Made by a program: the position numbers and the translations under genes. The notes beneath the pieces are model-generated. The model did not search any database. It saw nothing but the letters and a program-made list of their open reading frames with translations, and was not told the DNA's origin. A stretch of DNA of 64,000 nt from the NCBI GenBank assembly GCA_022775045.1, contig JALFLB010000060.1, positions 81,455-145,454 of the forward strand, read 5' to 3'. This document shows positions 1 to 9,106 of the stretch, piece after piece. The stretch's first letter is position 1, and the number at the start of each line of letters is the position of its first letter. The stretch comes from Agathobacter sp. (GTDB lineage: Bacteria > Bacillota > Clostridia > Lachnospirales > Lachnospiraceae).

Positions 1-214
1 CGGTCGGTATCACATCCATTTCTGATATATCCGGCGCCGATTCCAAAATGCCCTTCACAGCGCCTGCCACTGTGCTCACTCCGACTATTCCTGCCACAAG
101 AATACTGATCAAAAGTAATTGTCCCAATATAACTCCACATTTTTTGCGGATTTTGGTCGATTTCGCGTCAATCTTATGTTCCCGACGCCGAATCGCATTT
201 TTCCCGTAATTCAT
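1..214 (-). CDS. N-terminus of a penicillin-binding protein 1A-type transglycosylase/transpeptidase (partial, runs off the window)
   Basis: My translation of the minus strand from ATG at 214: MNYGKNAIRRREHKIDAKSTKIRKKCGVILGQLLLISILVAGIVGVSTVAGAVKGILESAPDISEMDVIPT. Short basic tail, one TM segment, then a KGILESAPDIS-type PBP1A start. Confidence 0.7.
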   Translation of the reverse strand, partial: MNYGKNAIRRREHKIDAKSTKIRKKCGVILGQLLLISILVAGIVGVSTVAGAVKGILESAPDISEMDVIPT

Positions 215-300
215 ATAAGCCCCCTATCCTGAAACAATAGCTCAATTTATTATATCAAAAAAATCTCATAATAGGAATACTTATTTATCGACAAATACAG

Positions 301-338
301 ACAGCAAAACCCCTGGCCAAATGCCAGGGGCTTGCTGT
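301..338 (-). terminator. Rho-independent terminator-like hairpin downstream of amt
   Basis: CCCCTGGC-CAAAT-GCCAGGGG core inside ACAGCAA/TTGCTGT outer arms; TTTT follows on the minus strand. Confidence 0.75.
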
Positions 339-399
339 TGATGTATACTAAAACTAAGGGGATTAGATTAACGAATCTAATCATTAGATTCGTTCAATC

Positions 400-2121
400 C
401 TATTCAACATCCTGTAATGCTGCCACATCTTCTTCACCGGTACGAATCTTGACAACCTTTGCCACATCGTATACGAAAATCTTACCATCTCCGATATGTC
501 CGGTATAGAGTGCCTTCTTAGCAGCCTCCACAACACTTTCTACAGGAATCTTGCTGACAACAACTTCAACTTTAATCTTCGGAAGTAAGGTTGCATCCAC
601 TTCAGCACCACGATAGCGCTCGCCGGATCCCTTCTGGACACCACAACCCATGACCTGTGTACAAGTCATACCGGTTACTCCCAAATCGTTCATTGCCTTC
701 TTTAAATGATCGTATCTGGACAGCTTTGCAACAATGACAACCTTGTAAATACCAGTTGCATCATGCGGTACAGCAGAAACCACCTTGACCGCTGCATCCT
801 TCTTTGCCTGAGATGCATCTGCATACTCTGGCGTACCAAGATCTGTATTTTCATTAACATCCATTGTCATTGTATTGGATACATCCATAATAGAGAATCC
901 TGAGTATGCAGAAGCAAGACCATGCTCCATTGCATCAAGACCAACAATCTCCTCTTCCTCTGTAACACGAAGACCAACAGTTGCTTTGATAATCAGGAAT
1001 GTAACAGTAATAGTTACTGCAGTCCATGCTGCTACAGTAAGAATACCAAGGCACTGCTTGCCTAATAATGAGAAACCGCCACCATAAAAAAGACCAACCA
1101 GGGAATCATTTCCAGGAGCAGATGTTGTTGCAAATAAACCAACGGCAAAGGTACCCCAGATACCATTTAAGCAGTGTACTGCTACGGCACCAACCGGATC
1201 GTCAATATGAAGTACATTATCCAAAAGCCATACACCAAATACAACTAATACGCCTGCTACCGCACCAATCACAATTGCGCCTGTGGCATCTGTCACGTCA
1301 CAAGGAGCTGTAATTGCTACAAGTCCTGCCAAAGATGCATTCAAACACATAGAAACATCCGGCTTACCATACTTAATCCATGTAAATACCATGCAGACAA
1401 CTGTTGCAACTGCAGGAGCGATTGTTGTTGTTACAAAGATAGACCCCAACTGCTCGACAGATGTTGCAGCCGCACCGTTGAATCCATACCAGCCTAACCA
1501 CAGAATAAATACACCAAGTGCGCCAAGCGGGAGACTGTGTCCCGGGAATGCGTTAACCTTAACGATCTTACCGCTCTTATCCTTTGTAAACTTACCGATA
1601 CGCGGTCCAAGAATTTTTGCACCAATCAGTGCTGAAATACCACCAACCATATGAATTGCGCAGGAACCTGCAAAATCATGGAAGCCAAGCTGTGCTAACC
1701 ATCCGCCGCCCCAGATCCAGTGTGCCTCAATCGGATAAATCAACGCGGAAATAATTCCAGAATAAATACAGTAGGATAAGAACTTGGTTCTCTCAGCCAT
1801 AGCGCCGGATACAATCGTTGCTGTGGTTGCACAGAATACTAAGTTAAATACAAATCCGGACCAGTCAAAACTTCCATAGGAAGTAAAAAGATCAAATCCA
1901 GGTTTTCCGATAAATCCAAGTACATCCTCTCCCAGAAGGAATGAAAAACCAATTAAAATAAATACAACAGTACCGATACAAAAATCCATAAGATTTTTCA
2001 TGATGATATTACCGGCATTTTTGGCTCTTGTAAAGCCTGTCTCTACCATTGCAAATCCGGCCTGCATCCAGAATACCAGTGCAGCGCCGATTAAGAACCA
2101 TACGCTAAATGTTTCACTCAT
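400..2121 (-). CDS. amt: Ammonium transporter (Amt) with fused C-terminal P-II (GlnK/GlnB-like) domain
   Basis: Amt core (MSETFSVWFLIGAALVFWMQAGFAMVETG...) followed by a P-II domain (GCGVQKGSGERYRGAEV...LPKIKVEVV...TGHIGDGKIFVYDVAKVVKIRTGE). Start placed at ATG 2121 with an AAGGAGG RBS rather than the upstream ORF extension. Confidence 0.95.
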   Translation of the reverse strand: MSETFSVWFLIGAALVFWMQAGFAMVETGFTRAKNAGNIIMKNLMDFCIGTVVFILIGFSFLLGEDVLGFIGKPGFDLFTSYGSFDWSGFVFNLVFCATTATIVSGAMAERTKFLSYCIYSGIISALIYPIEAHWIWGGGWLAQLGFHDFAGSCAIHMVGGISALIGAKILGPRIGKFTKDKSGKIVKVNAFPGHSLPLGALGVFILWLGWYGFNGAAATSVEQLGSIFVTTTIAPAVATVVCMVFTWIKYGKPDVSMCLNASLAGLVAITAPCDVTDATGAIVIGAVAGVLVVFGVWLLDNVLHIDDPVGAVAVHCLNGIWGTFAVGLFATTSAPGNDSLVGLFYGGGFSLLGKQCLGILTVAAWTAVTITVTFLIIKATVGLRVTEEEEIVGLDAMEHGLASAYSGFSIMDVSNTMTMDVNENTDLGTPEYADASQAKKDAAVKVVSAVPHDATGIYKVVIVAKLSRYDHLKKAMNDLGVTGMTCTQVMGCGVQKGSGERYRGAEVDATLLPKIKVEVVVSKIPVESVVEAAKKALYTGHIGDGKIFVYDVAKVVKIRTGEEDVAALQDVE

Positions 2122-2144
2122 AACTATATCCTCCTTCTCATAAA

Positions 2145-2201
2145 AAAAACGACACTTCCCCAAAATCCACAGCTTCGTGGCTCAAGAAAATGTCGTTCTT
2201 T
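2145..2201 (-). promoter_or_regulatory. Terminator/attenuator hairpin in the glnN-amt intergenic leader
   Basis: Minus strand AACGACATTTTCTTGAGCCAC-GAAGCT-GTGGATTTTGGGGAAGTGTCGTT followed by a T-run that ends about 20 nt before the amt ATG. Confidence 0.7.
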
Positions 2202-2237
2202 TTTATACTGAAAATGTTTGTAAATAGTGATTATATA

Positions 2238-4355
2238 CTATACTTCAAAAATCAAATCCCCGTATGATGGCATTGGCCATACATCCTTATCCACGATCAT
2301 TTCAAGCTGATCAACCGGGGCACGGAGTGCATCCATAGCTGCCTTTACCTCATCTCTGTAGTAAACAGCCTGCTCTCTGCCTTCTCCCATCTCGCCGCCC
2401 TTCTCTGTTACTTCTGTAAGCTTTCTCAGCGCGTTCTGTGCCTCTGCAAGAAGTGCAGAACACTTTGTAAGAAGTTCCGTCTGAACACTCACATCCGCCT
2501 CAGCGCATGCAGTCTTTACAGTCGTAAGAGACTCACCAAGAGAAGTTACATACTTGATAACAGCCGGAATAATCTGCTTTCCAGCAATATCAATCATTGC
2601 CTTAGCTTCAATATTGATGGTCTTTGCATAGGTCTCATACTCGATTTCCACACGGGATGCAAGCTCTGCCTGTGTAAATACACCGAACTTCTCAAATGCA
2701 GCAACTGACTCCGGAGCAATATATGCCGGAATTGCATCAACCATGGATTTAATATTCGGAAGGCCACGCTTTGCAGCTTCCTCTACCCACTCATCGGAAT
2801 AACCGTTTCCGTTGAATACAACTCTCTGATGCTCGTTTGCATAAGTCTTAATCAAATCATGTACCGCAAGTTCGAAATCATCTGCCTTCTCAAGAATATC
2901 ACACGCATCAGAAAATGCCTCTGCAACAATTGTATTCAACACAATATTTGCCTGTGCAACAGAATCCTGTGAACCAACCATACGGAACTCAAATTTATTA
3001 CCTGTGAACGCAAACGGCGATGTACGGTTACGATCGGTTGCATCCTTCATGAAATCCGGAAGGGTCTTAACACCAGTCTCAAGCTTTTCACCCTTTAAAC
3101 TGTGTGTTGCTGTACCAGTGCTAATCAGCTGTGTCAACACATCGCCAAGCTGCTCACCAAGATATACGGAAAGGATTGCAGGCGGAGCCTCATTTGCTCC
3201 TAATCTGTGATCATTTCCAACATCGGCTGCTGATGCGCGAAGCAAGGCTGCATGCTCATCAATCGCCTTTAAGATACAGGTCAGAACCAGTAAAAACTGT
3301 ACATTCTCATGTGGTGTCGCACCCGGATCCAGAAGATTGATTCCATCATCTGTTGTGATGGACCAGTTGTTGTGCTTACCAGAACCATTGACGCCTGCAA
3401 ATGGTTTCTCATGAAGCAGGCACTGCAGTCCGTGACGTCCGGCAACCTTCTTTAATGTCTCCATAATCAACTGGTTGTTATCTACTGCCACATTACATTC
3501 TGCATAAATCGGAGCCAGCTCATGCTGTGCCGGAGCAACCTCATTGTGCTGTGTCTTTGCAGATACCCCGAGTTTCCAGAGTTCCTTATTTACATCTTTC
3601 ATGTACGCTGCAATTCTCTCACGAATTGCACCAAAGTAATGATCATCCATCTCCTGTCCTTTAGGAGGCATTGCTCCGAACAAAGTACGTCCTGTGAAGA
3701 TCAGATCCTTACGCTGTAAGTACTTCTCACGGTCTACGATAAAATATTCCTGCTCCGGTCCAACCGAAGGTGTTACCTTCTTAGAAGTTGTGTTACCAAA
3801 TAATCTCAGTAACCGGAGAGCCTGATCATTAATTGCTTCCATGGAACGAAGAAGAGGTGTCTTCTGATCCAACGCTTCACCTGTGTAGGAACAGAAAGCA
3901 GTCGGGATACAAAGTGTTGCACCGGCAGCATCCTGACGAACAAAGGCCGGTGATGTACAATCCCATGCTGTATAGCCTCTTGCCTCAAATGTAGCACGAA
4001 GTCCACCCGACGGGAAAGAAGAAGCATCCGGCTCGCCTTTGATTAATTCCTTACCAGAAAAGCTCATCAGTACCTTACCGTTGGACATCGGGGCGGTAAT
4101 AAAGGAATCATGCTTCTCAGCAGTAACACCTGTCAATGGCTGGAACCAATGGGTATAATGAGTTGCGCCCTTCTCAATTGCCCATTCCTTCATCTCATGT
4201 GCAATCACATCAGCGGTCTCAAGGTCGAGGTCTTTTCCCTCATCCATGACTTCATGAAGCTTTTTGTAAACTTTTTTCGGAAGACGTTCCTGCATCACTG
4301 CGTCATTGAATACGTTCTCTCCGAAAATGTCTGCAACGTTAAAATAATCACTCAT
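2238..4355 (-). CDS. glnN: Type III glutamine synthetase (GlnN family)
   Basis: About 705 aa; GSIII-type N-terminus, [14 protein letters not shown] and [13 protein letters not shown] motifs. Confidence 0.95.
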   Translation of the reverse strand: MSDYFNVADIFGENVFNDAVMQERLPKKVYKKLHEVMDEGKDLDLETADVIAHEMKEWAIEKGATHYTHWFQPLTGVTAEKHDSFITAPMSNGKVLMSFSGKELIKGEPDASSFPSGGLRATFEARGYTAWDCTSPAFVRQDAAGATLCIPTAFCSYTGEALDQKTPLLRSMEAINDQALRLLRLFGNTTSKKVTPSVGPEQEYFIVDREKYLQRKDLIFTGRTLFGAMPPKGQEMDDHYFGAIRERIAAYMKDVNKELWKLGVSAKTQHNEVAPAQHELAPIYAECNVAVDNNQLIMETLKKVAGRHGLQCLLHEKPFAGVNGSGKHNNWSITTDDGINLLDPGATPHENVQFLLVLTCILKAIDEHAALLRASAADVGNDHRLGANEAPPAILSVYLGEQLGDVLTQLISTGTATHSLKGEKLETGVKTLPDFMKDATDRNRTSPFAFTGNKFEFRMVGSQDSVAQANIVLNTIVAEAFSDACDILEKADDFELAVHDLIKTYANEHQRVVFNGNGYSDEWVEEAAKRGLPNIKSMVDAIPAYIAPESVAAFEKFGVFTQAELASRVEIEYETYAKTINIEAKAMIDIAGKQIIPAVIKYVTSLGESLTTVKTACAEADVSVQTELLTKCSALLAEAQNALRKLTEVTEKGGEMGEGREQAVYYRDEVKAAMDALRAPVDQLEMIVDKDVWPMPSYGDLIFEV

Positions 4356-4427
4356 TTTCACAACATCCTTTCTTCAACAATCAAATCCCCTTGATTGTAA
4401 TCTTATTTTTCATGTGGGCTTTTTACT

Positions 4428-4467
4428 AAAAAAGGGCATTCCAAGCCTAGTTGGAACGCCCTCGTTC
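4428..4467 (-). promoter_or_regulatory. Leader attenuator upstream of glnN (terminator hairpin with overlapping alternative hairpin)
   Basis: Minus strand GGGCGTTCCAA-CTAGGC-TTGGAATGCCC-TTTTTT; overlapping alternative hairpin GAACG-AGGG-CGTTC. Confidence 0.6.
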
Positions 4468-4491
4468 AAGTCTCACATTATTTCTGAAATT

Positions 4492-4520
4492 AAGATACAA
4501 CTTTTCAAGCAAAAATGCAA
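4492..4520 (-). promoter_or_regulatory. Candidate sigma-A promoter for glnN
   Basis: Minus strand TTGCAT-17 nt-TATCTT located between the fba stop and the glnN leader hairpin. Confidence 0.45.
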
Positions 4521-4545
4521 GCATTTTTTTAAAAAACTTTATTTT

Positions 4546-5412
4546 TTATTCAGCCTTACCTACAGAACCAAATAATTCCATCTTCTCCTTAACGGTTGCC
4601 TTAATTGCTTCAGCCCCCGGAGCAAGCAGCTTACGAGGATCAAATCCCTTACCTTCTAAGTCCTTACCAGCCTCAATATACTTACGTGTAGCATCTGCAA
4701 AAGATAACTGGCACTCTGTGTTTACATTAATCTTTGCAACACCAAGAGAAATTGCCTTCTTAATCATATCCTCAGGAATACCTGTACCACCATGAAGGAC
4801 TAACGGCATAACACCAGTCTTAGCCTGAACGGCATCAAGTGTCTCAAAGCTCAGTCCTGCCCAATTCTCCGGATACTTTCCATGAATGTTACCGATTCCT
4901 GCTGCAAGCATATCAACACCAAGGTCAGCGATTGCCTTACACTCATTCGGATCTGCGCACTCACCCATTCCGACAACACCATCTTCCTCACCGCCGATGG
5001 AACCAACCTCAGCCTCGATAGACATACCCATTGCATGGGCAACATTGACAAGCTCAGTTGTCTTAGCGATATTCTCTTCGATCGGATAATGAGATCCGTC
5101 AAACATGATGGATGTGAAGCCAGCCTTAATACACTTGTAGCATCCTTCATATGTTCCATGATCTAAGTGAAGTGCTACAGGAACTGTGATTCCAAGCTCT
5201 TCATCCATAGCCTTAACCATAGCAGCCACAGTCTTAAAACCGGTCATGTACTTACCTGCGCCCTCAGATACACCAAGGATTACAGGGCTCTTAAGCTCCT
5301 GCGCAGTAAGAAGAATAGACTTTGTCCACTCTAAGTTATTGATGTTGAACTGACCAACTGCATAGTGGCCTGCTTTTGCTTTCTTAAGCATTTCTGTTGC
5401 AGATACTAACAT
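4546..5412 (-). CDS. fba: Class II fructose-bisphosphate aldolase
   Basis: 288 aa; HLDHG, MFDGSHYP, VLHGGTGIP and KINVNTE motifs. Confidence 0.96.
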   Translation of the reverse strand: MLVSATEMLKKAKAGHYAVGQFNINNLEWTKSILLTAQELKSPVILGVSEGAGKYMTGFKTVAAMVKAMDEELGITVPVALHLDHGTYEGCYKCIKAGFTSIMFDGSHYPIEENIAKTTELVNVAHAMGMSIEAEVGSIGGEEDGVVGMGECADPNECKAIADLGVDMLAAGIGNIHGKYPENWAGLSFETLDAVQAKTGVMPLVLHGGTGIPEDMIKKAISLGVAKINVNTECQLSFADATRKYIEAGKDLEGKGFDPRKLLAPGAEAIKATVKEKMELFGSVGKAE

Positions 5413-5481
5413 TTCAATTTCCTCCTAATCATAAGTTATCTAGATTATATTACATTCTCTGTAAAAAATAAAGTTAAAACT

Positions 5482-6366
5482 TTAACAAAATATTGAAACC
5501 TTCTGTTTGAGATTTCGGATGATTACTTTCTCATGTTCACCGCCGAACTCCCCGTCCAGCGTCCATGCCACCTTTTCCTTTGCTGTGATATGCACCTCAT
5601 CGGTCTTGAATGAATAAATCAGATCCGAATCATCAATCAGATTTGTCAGGCATGCAAGAATCTCATTTAGTTCAATCGGATTCTTTGGTTTCTTAATCAG
5701 GCATACTTCGAACACCCCGTCATCCAGCTTGACATCGCTTCCTGTCATTCCCTTAAAGCCCCCGACGGATATCGAATTTGTAATCATGCCATACACGAAT
5801 TCATCCTGAAACATTTGTCCCTCATATTCCACCAGCATACGGAACGACGGGATATCATGAAGTGACTTCATCCCCTCCATAATATAGGCCACATGGCCAA
5901 AAATATTCTTCAGTTGCTGCGAGGTCTTGTAAGACACCTCGGTAAACAGCCCGAATGCAGCCACATAAACAAAGGTATCCGAATTAAATTCCCCGATATC
6001 ACACGGAAAAGGATTCCCCCCCACCGCTGCCTCTGCTGCTTTTACCATATCCTTTGGAATTCCTAAAGAGTTAGCAAAATCGTTGGTACTTCCCGCCGGA
6101 ATATAACCGATTGGGATGTCCAGTTTAGCCTGCATCAGCCCTGTCATAACTTCGTCCAAGGTTCCGTCTCCACCACTGCATATGATGCGGTCATAACCCG
6201 CACCATCTTCGATTACTTTTCTCGTCGCATCTGCCTGAGCCTGTGTGGTATAAATGGTCACTTCAAAATCCGCTTTGACCATCGTATCTATGATATCCAT
6301 CAGATGGTTTTTAATCTGACCCTTTCCTGAATGTGGATTAAAAATAAATAATAACTTTTGACTCAT
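5482..6366 (-). CDS. YegS/BmrU-type diacylglycerol/lipid kinase
   Basis: FIFNPHSGKG...GGDGTLDEV...PAGSTNDFA motifs. ATG at 6366 chosen; the ORF also has an upstream GTG at 6390 overlapping the whiA stop. Confidence 0.9.
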   Translation of the reverse strand: MSQKLLFIFNPHSGKGQIKNHLMDIIDTMVKADFEVTIYTTQAQADATRKVIEDGAGYDRIICSGGDGTLDEVMTGLMQAKLDIPIGYIPAGSTNDFANSLGIPKDMVKAAEAAVGGNPFPCDIGEFNSDTFVYVAAFGLFTEVSYKTSQQLKNIFGHVAYIMEGMKSLHDIPSFRMLVEYEGQMFQDEFVYGMITNSISVGGFKGMTGSDVKLDDGVFEVCLIKKPKNPIELNEILACLTNLIDDSDLIYSFKTDEVHITAKEKVAWTLDGEFGGEHEKVIIRNLKQKVSIFC

Positions 6367-6386
6367 ATGTATCAGTTCCTCATCCT

Positions 6387-7268
6387 TCACAGTTTTTCTG
6401 CAATCTCTGCAAGCTTACGCAACCGGTGGTTTACCCCGGATTTTCCCACCGGTGGATCCAGATACGTCCCAAGCTCTTTTAAGGTTGCTTCCGGATGCTC
6501 CAGGCGAACCTGTGCCATCTCAGCCAATATATTCGGCAATTGTTCAAAGCCAATAGTACTCTGAATCCGTTTGATATCCTCCATCTGTTTGACAGCTGCA
6601 TTGACGGTCTTATGAATATTTGCCGTCTCACAATTTACTTTACGATTAACAGAATTCCGCATTTCCTTTAGTATGCGCACATTTTCCAAATTCATAAGCG
6701 AGACATATGCTTCCATCACATTCAGCATATCTACAATTTGAGAACCTTCCTTCAAATAAATCACATAGCGTTCCTTGCGTTCCACAATCTTGGCCTCTGC
6801 CTCAAAGCCCGCCATCAGTTCCTGCAGCTGCAAAGCCTGATCCATCGTTCTACAGACAATCTCAAAATGGTAAGATTTATTCGGATTGCTGATGGATCCC
6901 GCCGCCATAAATGCCCCCCGTATGAATGCTCTCTTGCAACAGGTCTGTTGCACCAGCAGACCGTCTGCCCGACGTTCATTCAGAGGAATCCCCATAAAAT
7001 TCTCCCCATCCCAGCGAAGAGCAGCAAGTATCTTAGCCGCCTGCCGTCCGTCCATCTCCGTCGAAGCTGTAATTCCAAATGCCTTTTGAAGCAAAATTTC
7101 ATATTTTTCATACAAAAGCATATTATCGGTTGCAAGTGTCACTGCGCCACTCTCAGCATTCAGGCTTCCCTCCAGTTCCAGCATTCCCGCAAGTTCTGCG
7201 AGCTGACAGTGACGGCTTTTACTGTACTGTCTCGCCAATTCTTCCTTCACATCACTAGAAAAAGACAT
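6387..7268 (-). CDS. whiA: WhiA family DNA-binding protein / sporulation regulator
   Basis: MSFSSDVKEELAR start, NRKVNCETANIHKT, C-terminal GVNHRLRKL HTH; next to rapZ. Confidence 0.95.
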   Translation of the reverse strand: MSFSSDVKEELARQYSKSRHCQLAELAGMLELEGSLNAESGAVTLATDNMLLYEKYEILLQKAFGITASTEMDGRQAAKILAALRWDGENFMGIPLNERRADGLLVQQTCCKRAFIRGAFMAAGSISNPNKSYHFEIVCRTMDQALQLQELMAGFEAEAKIVERKERYVIYLKEGSQIVDMLNVMEAYVSLMNLENVRILKEMRNSVNRKVNCETANIHKTVNAAVKQMEDIKRIQSTIGFEQLPNILAEMAQVRLEHPEATLKELGTYLDPPVGKSGVNHRLRKLAEIAEKL

Positions 7269-7269
7269 C

Positions 7270-8151
7270 CTACTTTCCTCTCAGCGCATCTTTCCCAATG
7301 TCCCGATGCTCAATTTTCAGTCCATACTCCCGGTTTTCTTTCTCATTCAGACGCTTATATAATTCATTTGCAAGGGTAACGGAACGATGTTTTCCCCCCG
7401 TACATCCAATGGAAATTACCAGCTGGTTCTTGCCTTCTGAAATATAGTGTGGAATCAAAAATTCCACCATATCCTCTAACTTATCGAGAAATTCTTTTGC
7501 CTCATCGAACTGCATCACATACTGTTGGATTTCCACATCATTTCCTGTCTTAGGACGAAGTCCTTCCAAATAGTACGGATTCGGCAGAAAACGCACATCC
7601 ATCACTATATCAGAATCTGCCGGAATCCCATATTTGAATCCAAAAGAAAGAATCGTCACAAACAGACTGTTAAATTGTTCATCCTGCACAAAAATCTTCT
7701 CCAGTTCTGCCTTCAGTTCACGCGTCAGAAGCCGGCTGGTATCAATAATATAATCTGCCTCTTTTTTCAGGAATTCCAGCTTTTTACGCTCCATCTCAAT
7801 CCCTTTATCCACACGCTCTCCCGGTGCGAGCGGATGATTGCGTCTTGTTTCTTTGTAGCGCTTGACAAGCACGCGATCCTCTGCATCCAGAAACAGGACC
7901 TCATATTTGACATCTTTCTGACGAAGAATCTCCAGCATTCCCTCAACTGTATCCAATCGTTCCCCGCTTCGCGCATCAATGCCAATCGCGATATTTTTCA
8001 TCTGTGTATCAAAATTGGTTGTAAAATCGACCAGCTTATCAAGAAGAGGAATTGGAAGATTATCAATACAGAAAAATCCCATATCTTCCATCATCTTCAT
8101 TGCGGTACTCTTACCCGCTCCCGACATGCCTGTCACAATTACAAAACGCAT
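7270..8151 (-). CDS. rapZ: RapZ/YvcJ nucleotide-binding protein
   Basis: P-loop VTGMSGAGKST and IGCTGGKHRSV C-terminal motif. Start set to ATG 8151 with a GGAAAGA/GAGGAGGG RBS. Confidence 0.95.
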   Translation of the reverse strand: MRFVIVTGMSGAGKSTAMKMMEDMGFFCIDNLPIPLLDKLVDFTTNFDTQMKNIAIGIDARSGERLDTVEGMLEILRQKDVKYEVLFLDAEDRVLVKRYKETRRNHPLAPGERVDKGIEMERKKLEFLKKEADYIIDTSRLLTRELKAELEKIFVQDEQFNSLFVTILSFGFKYGIPADSDIVMDVRFLPNPYYLEGLRPKTGNDVEIQQYVMQFDEAKEFLDKLEDMVEFLIPHYISEGKNQLVISIGCTGGKHRSVTLANELYKRLNEKENREYGLKIEHRDIGKDALRGK

Positions 8152-8200
8152 TCTTTCCCTCCTCTTCCTTTCAAAAGTCCAGTACGAAATCCCTGTCTCT

Positions 8201-9106
8201 TCACCGGTCACCTGCCAGCTTTACCTCTGGCTCTAATTTCACGCCGAATTTTTCAAAAACCTTTTTCTGTACATCTTCCATCAGCTGCAATACATCTGCC
8301 GCCGTTGCCCCACCACGGTTGATGACAAATCCGCAGTGTTTCTCGGATACCTGCGCGCCTCCAACCCTATAGCCGGAAAGTCCTGCATCCATAATCAGTT
8401 TCCCTGCAAAATATCCTTCCGGTCGCTTAAATGTACTTCCCGCACTCGGATATTCCAAAGGCTGCTTTTCCATGCGGCGTTGCCGAAGATCCGCCATCGC
8501 TGCACGTATTTCTTTCTCCGGCTTCTCAGTCAGCAAAAACTGCGCTTCCAAAACCACGTAATTATTCTCTGGAATACAACTGTGGCGATAACCAAGATTC
8601 AGTTCCTCCACCGAAAGTATTTTTTCCTCACAGTCTTCCGTCAGAACTTTCACTTTTTGCAGGATATCCTTTATCTCTCCCCCATAGGCTCCGGCATTCA
8701 TCGTCACTGCGCCACCGACACTTCCCGGAATTCCGGCAGCGAACTCCATTCCTCCAAGTCCTGCAGATGCTGCAGCATTTGCTGCCTGTGACAACAACGC
8801 CCCCGCTCCCGCTATAAGTGTATTTCCTCGCACCTCGATATCGCACATTCCCGCGCCCACTTCCAACACAAGACCGCGGATTCCGCCATCACCTACAAGA
8901 AGATTGCTTCCGTTACCAATGACCGTGACCGTTATTCCATACTCTTTTGCCAATGTAAGAATTCCGACCACTTCCACAGCTTTTGGTGATACAAAAAGTT
9001 CTGCTGGTCCTCCGATTCGAAACGTTGTATGCTTACTCATTGGTTCTTCTCTTTTTATCTCCAGATTTGGAAATTTATCTTTCAGTTTTTCTATAAACTG
9101 CGTCAT
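8201..9106 (-). CDS. murB: UDP-N-acetylenolpyruvoylglucosamine reductase
   Basis: FAD-binding GNGSNLLVGDGGIRG; AGIPGSVGGAVTMNAGAYGGE; PSAGSTFKRP. Confidence 0.96.
   Translation of the reverse strand: MTQFIEKLKDKFPNLEIKREEPMSKHTTFRIGGPAELFVSPKAVEVVGILTLAKEYGITVTVIGNGSNLLVGDGGIRGLVLEVGAGMCDIEVRGNTLIAGAGALLSQAANAAASAGLGGMEFAAGIPGSVGGAVTMNAGAYGGEIKDILQKVKVLTEDCEEKILSVEELNLGYRHSCIPENNYVVLEAQFLLTEKPEKEIRAAMADLRQRRMEKQPLEYPSAGSTFKRPEGYFAGKLIMDAGLSGYRVGGAQVSEKHCGFVINRGGATAADVLQLMEDVQKKVFEKFGVKLEPEVKLAGDR

Noticed and set aside
4428-4467. ANTAR dual-hairpin or glutamine riboswitch in the nitrogen-gene leaders
   Set aside because: The hexaloops (CTAGGC and GAAGCT) have G at position 4 but not the A at position 1 expected for ANTAR targets. 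The known glutamine riboswitch motif is not recognisable. Kept only as unassigned attenuators.
7525-8322. 265-aa plus-strand ORF opposite rapZ/murB
   Set aside because: Spans two well-supported minus-strand genes; composition typical of a reverse-strand artefact.
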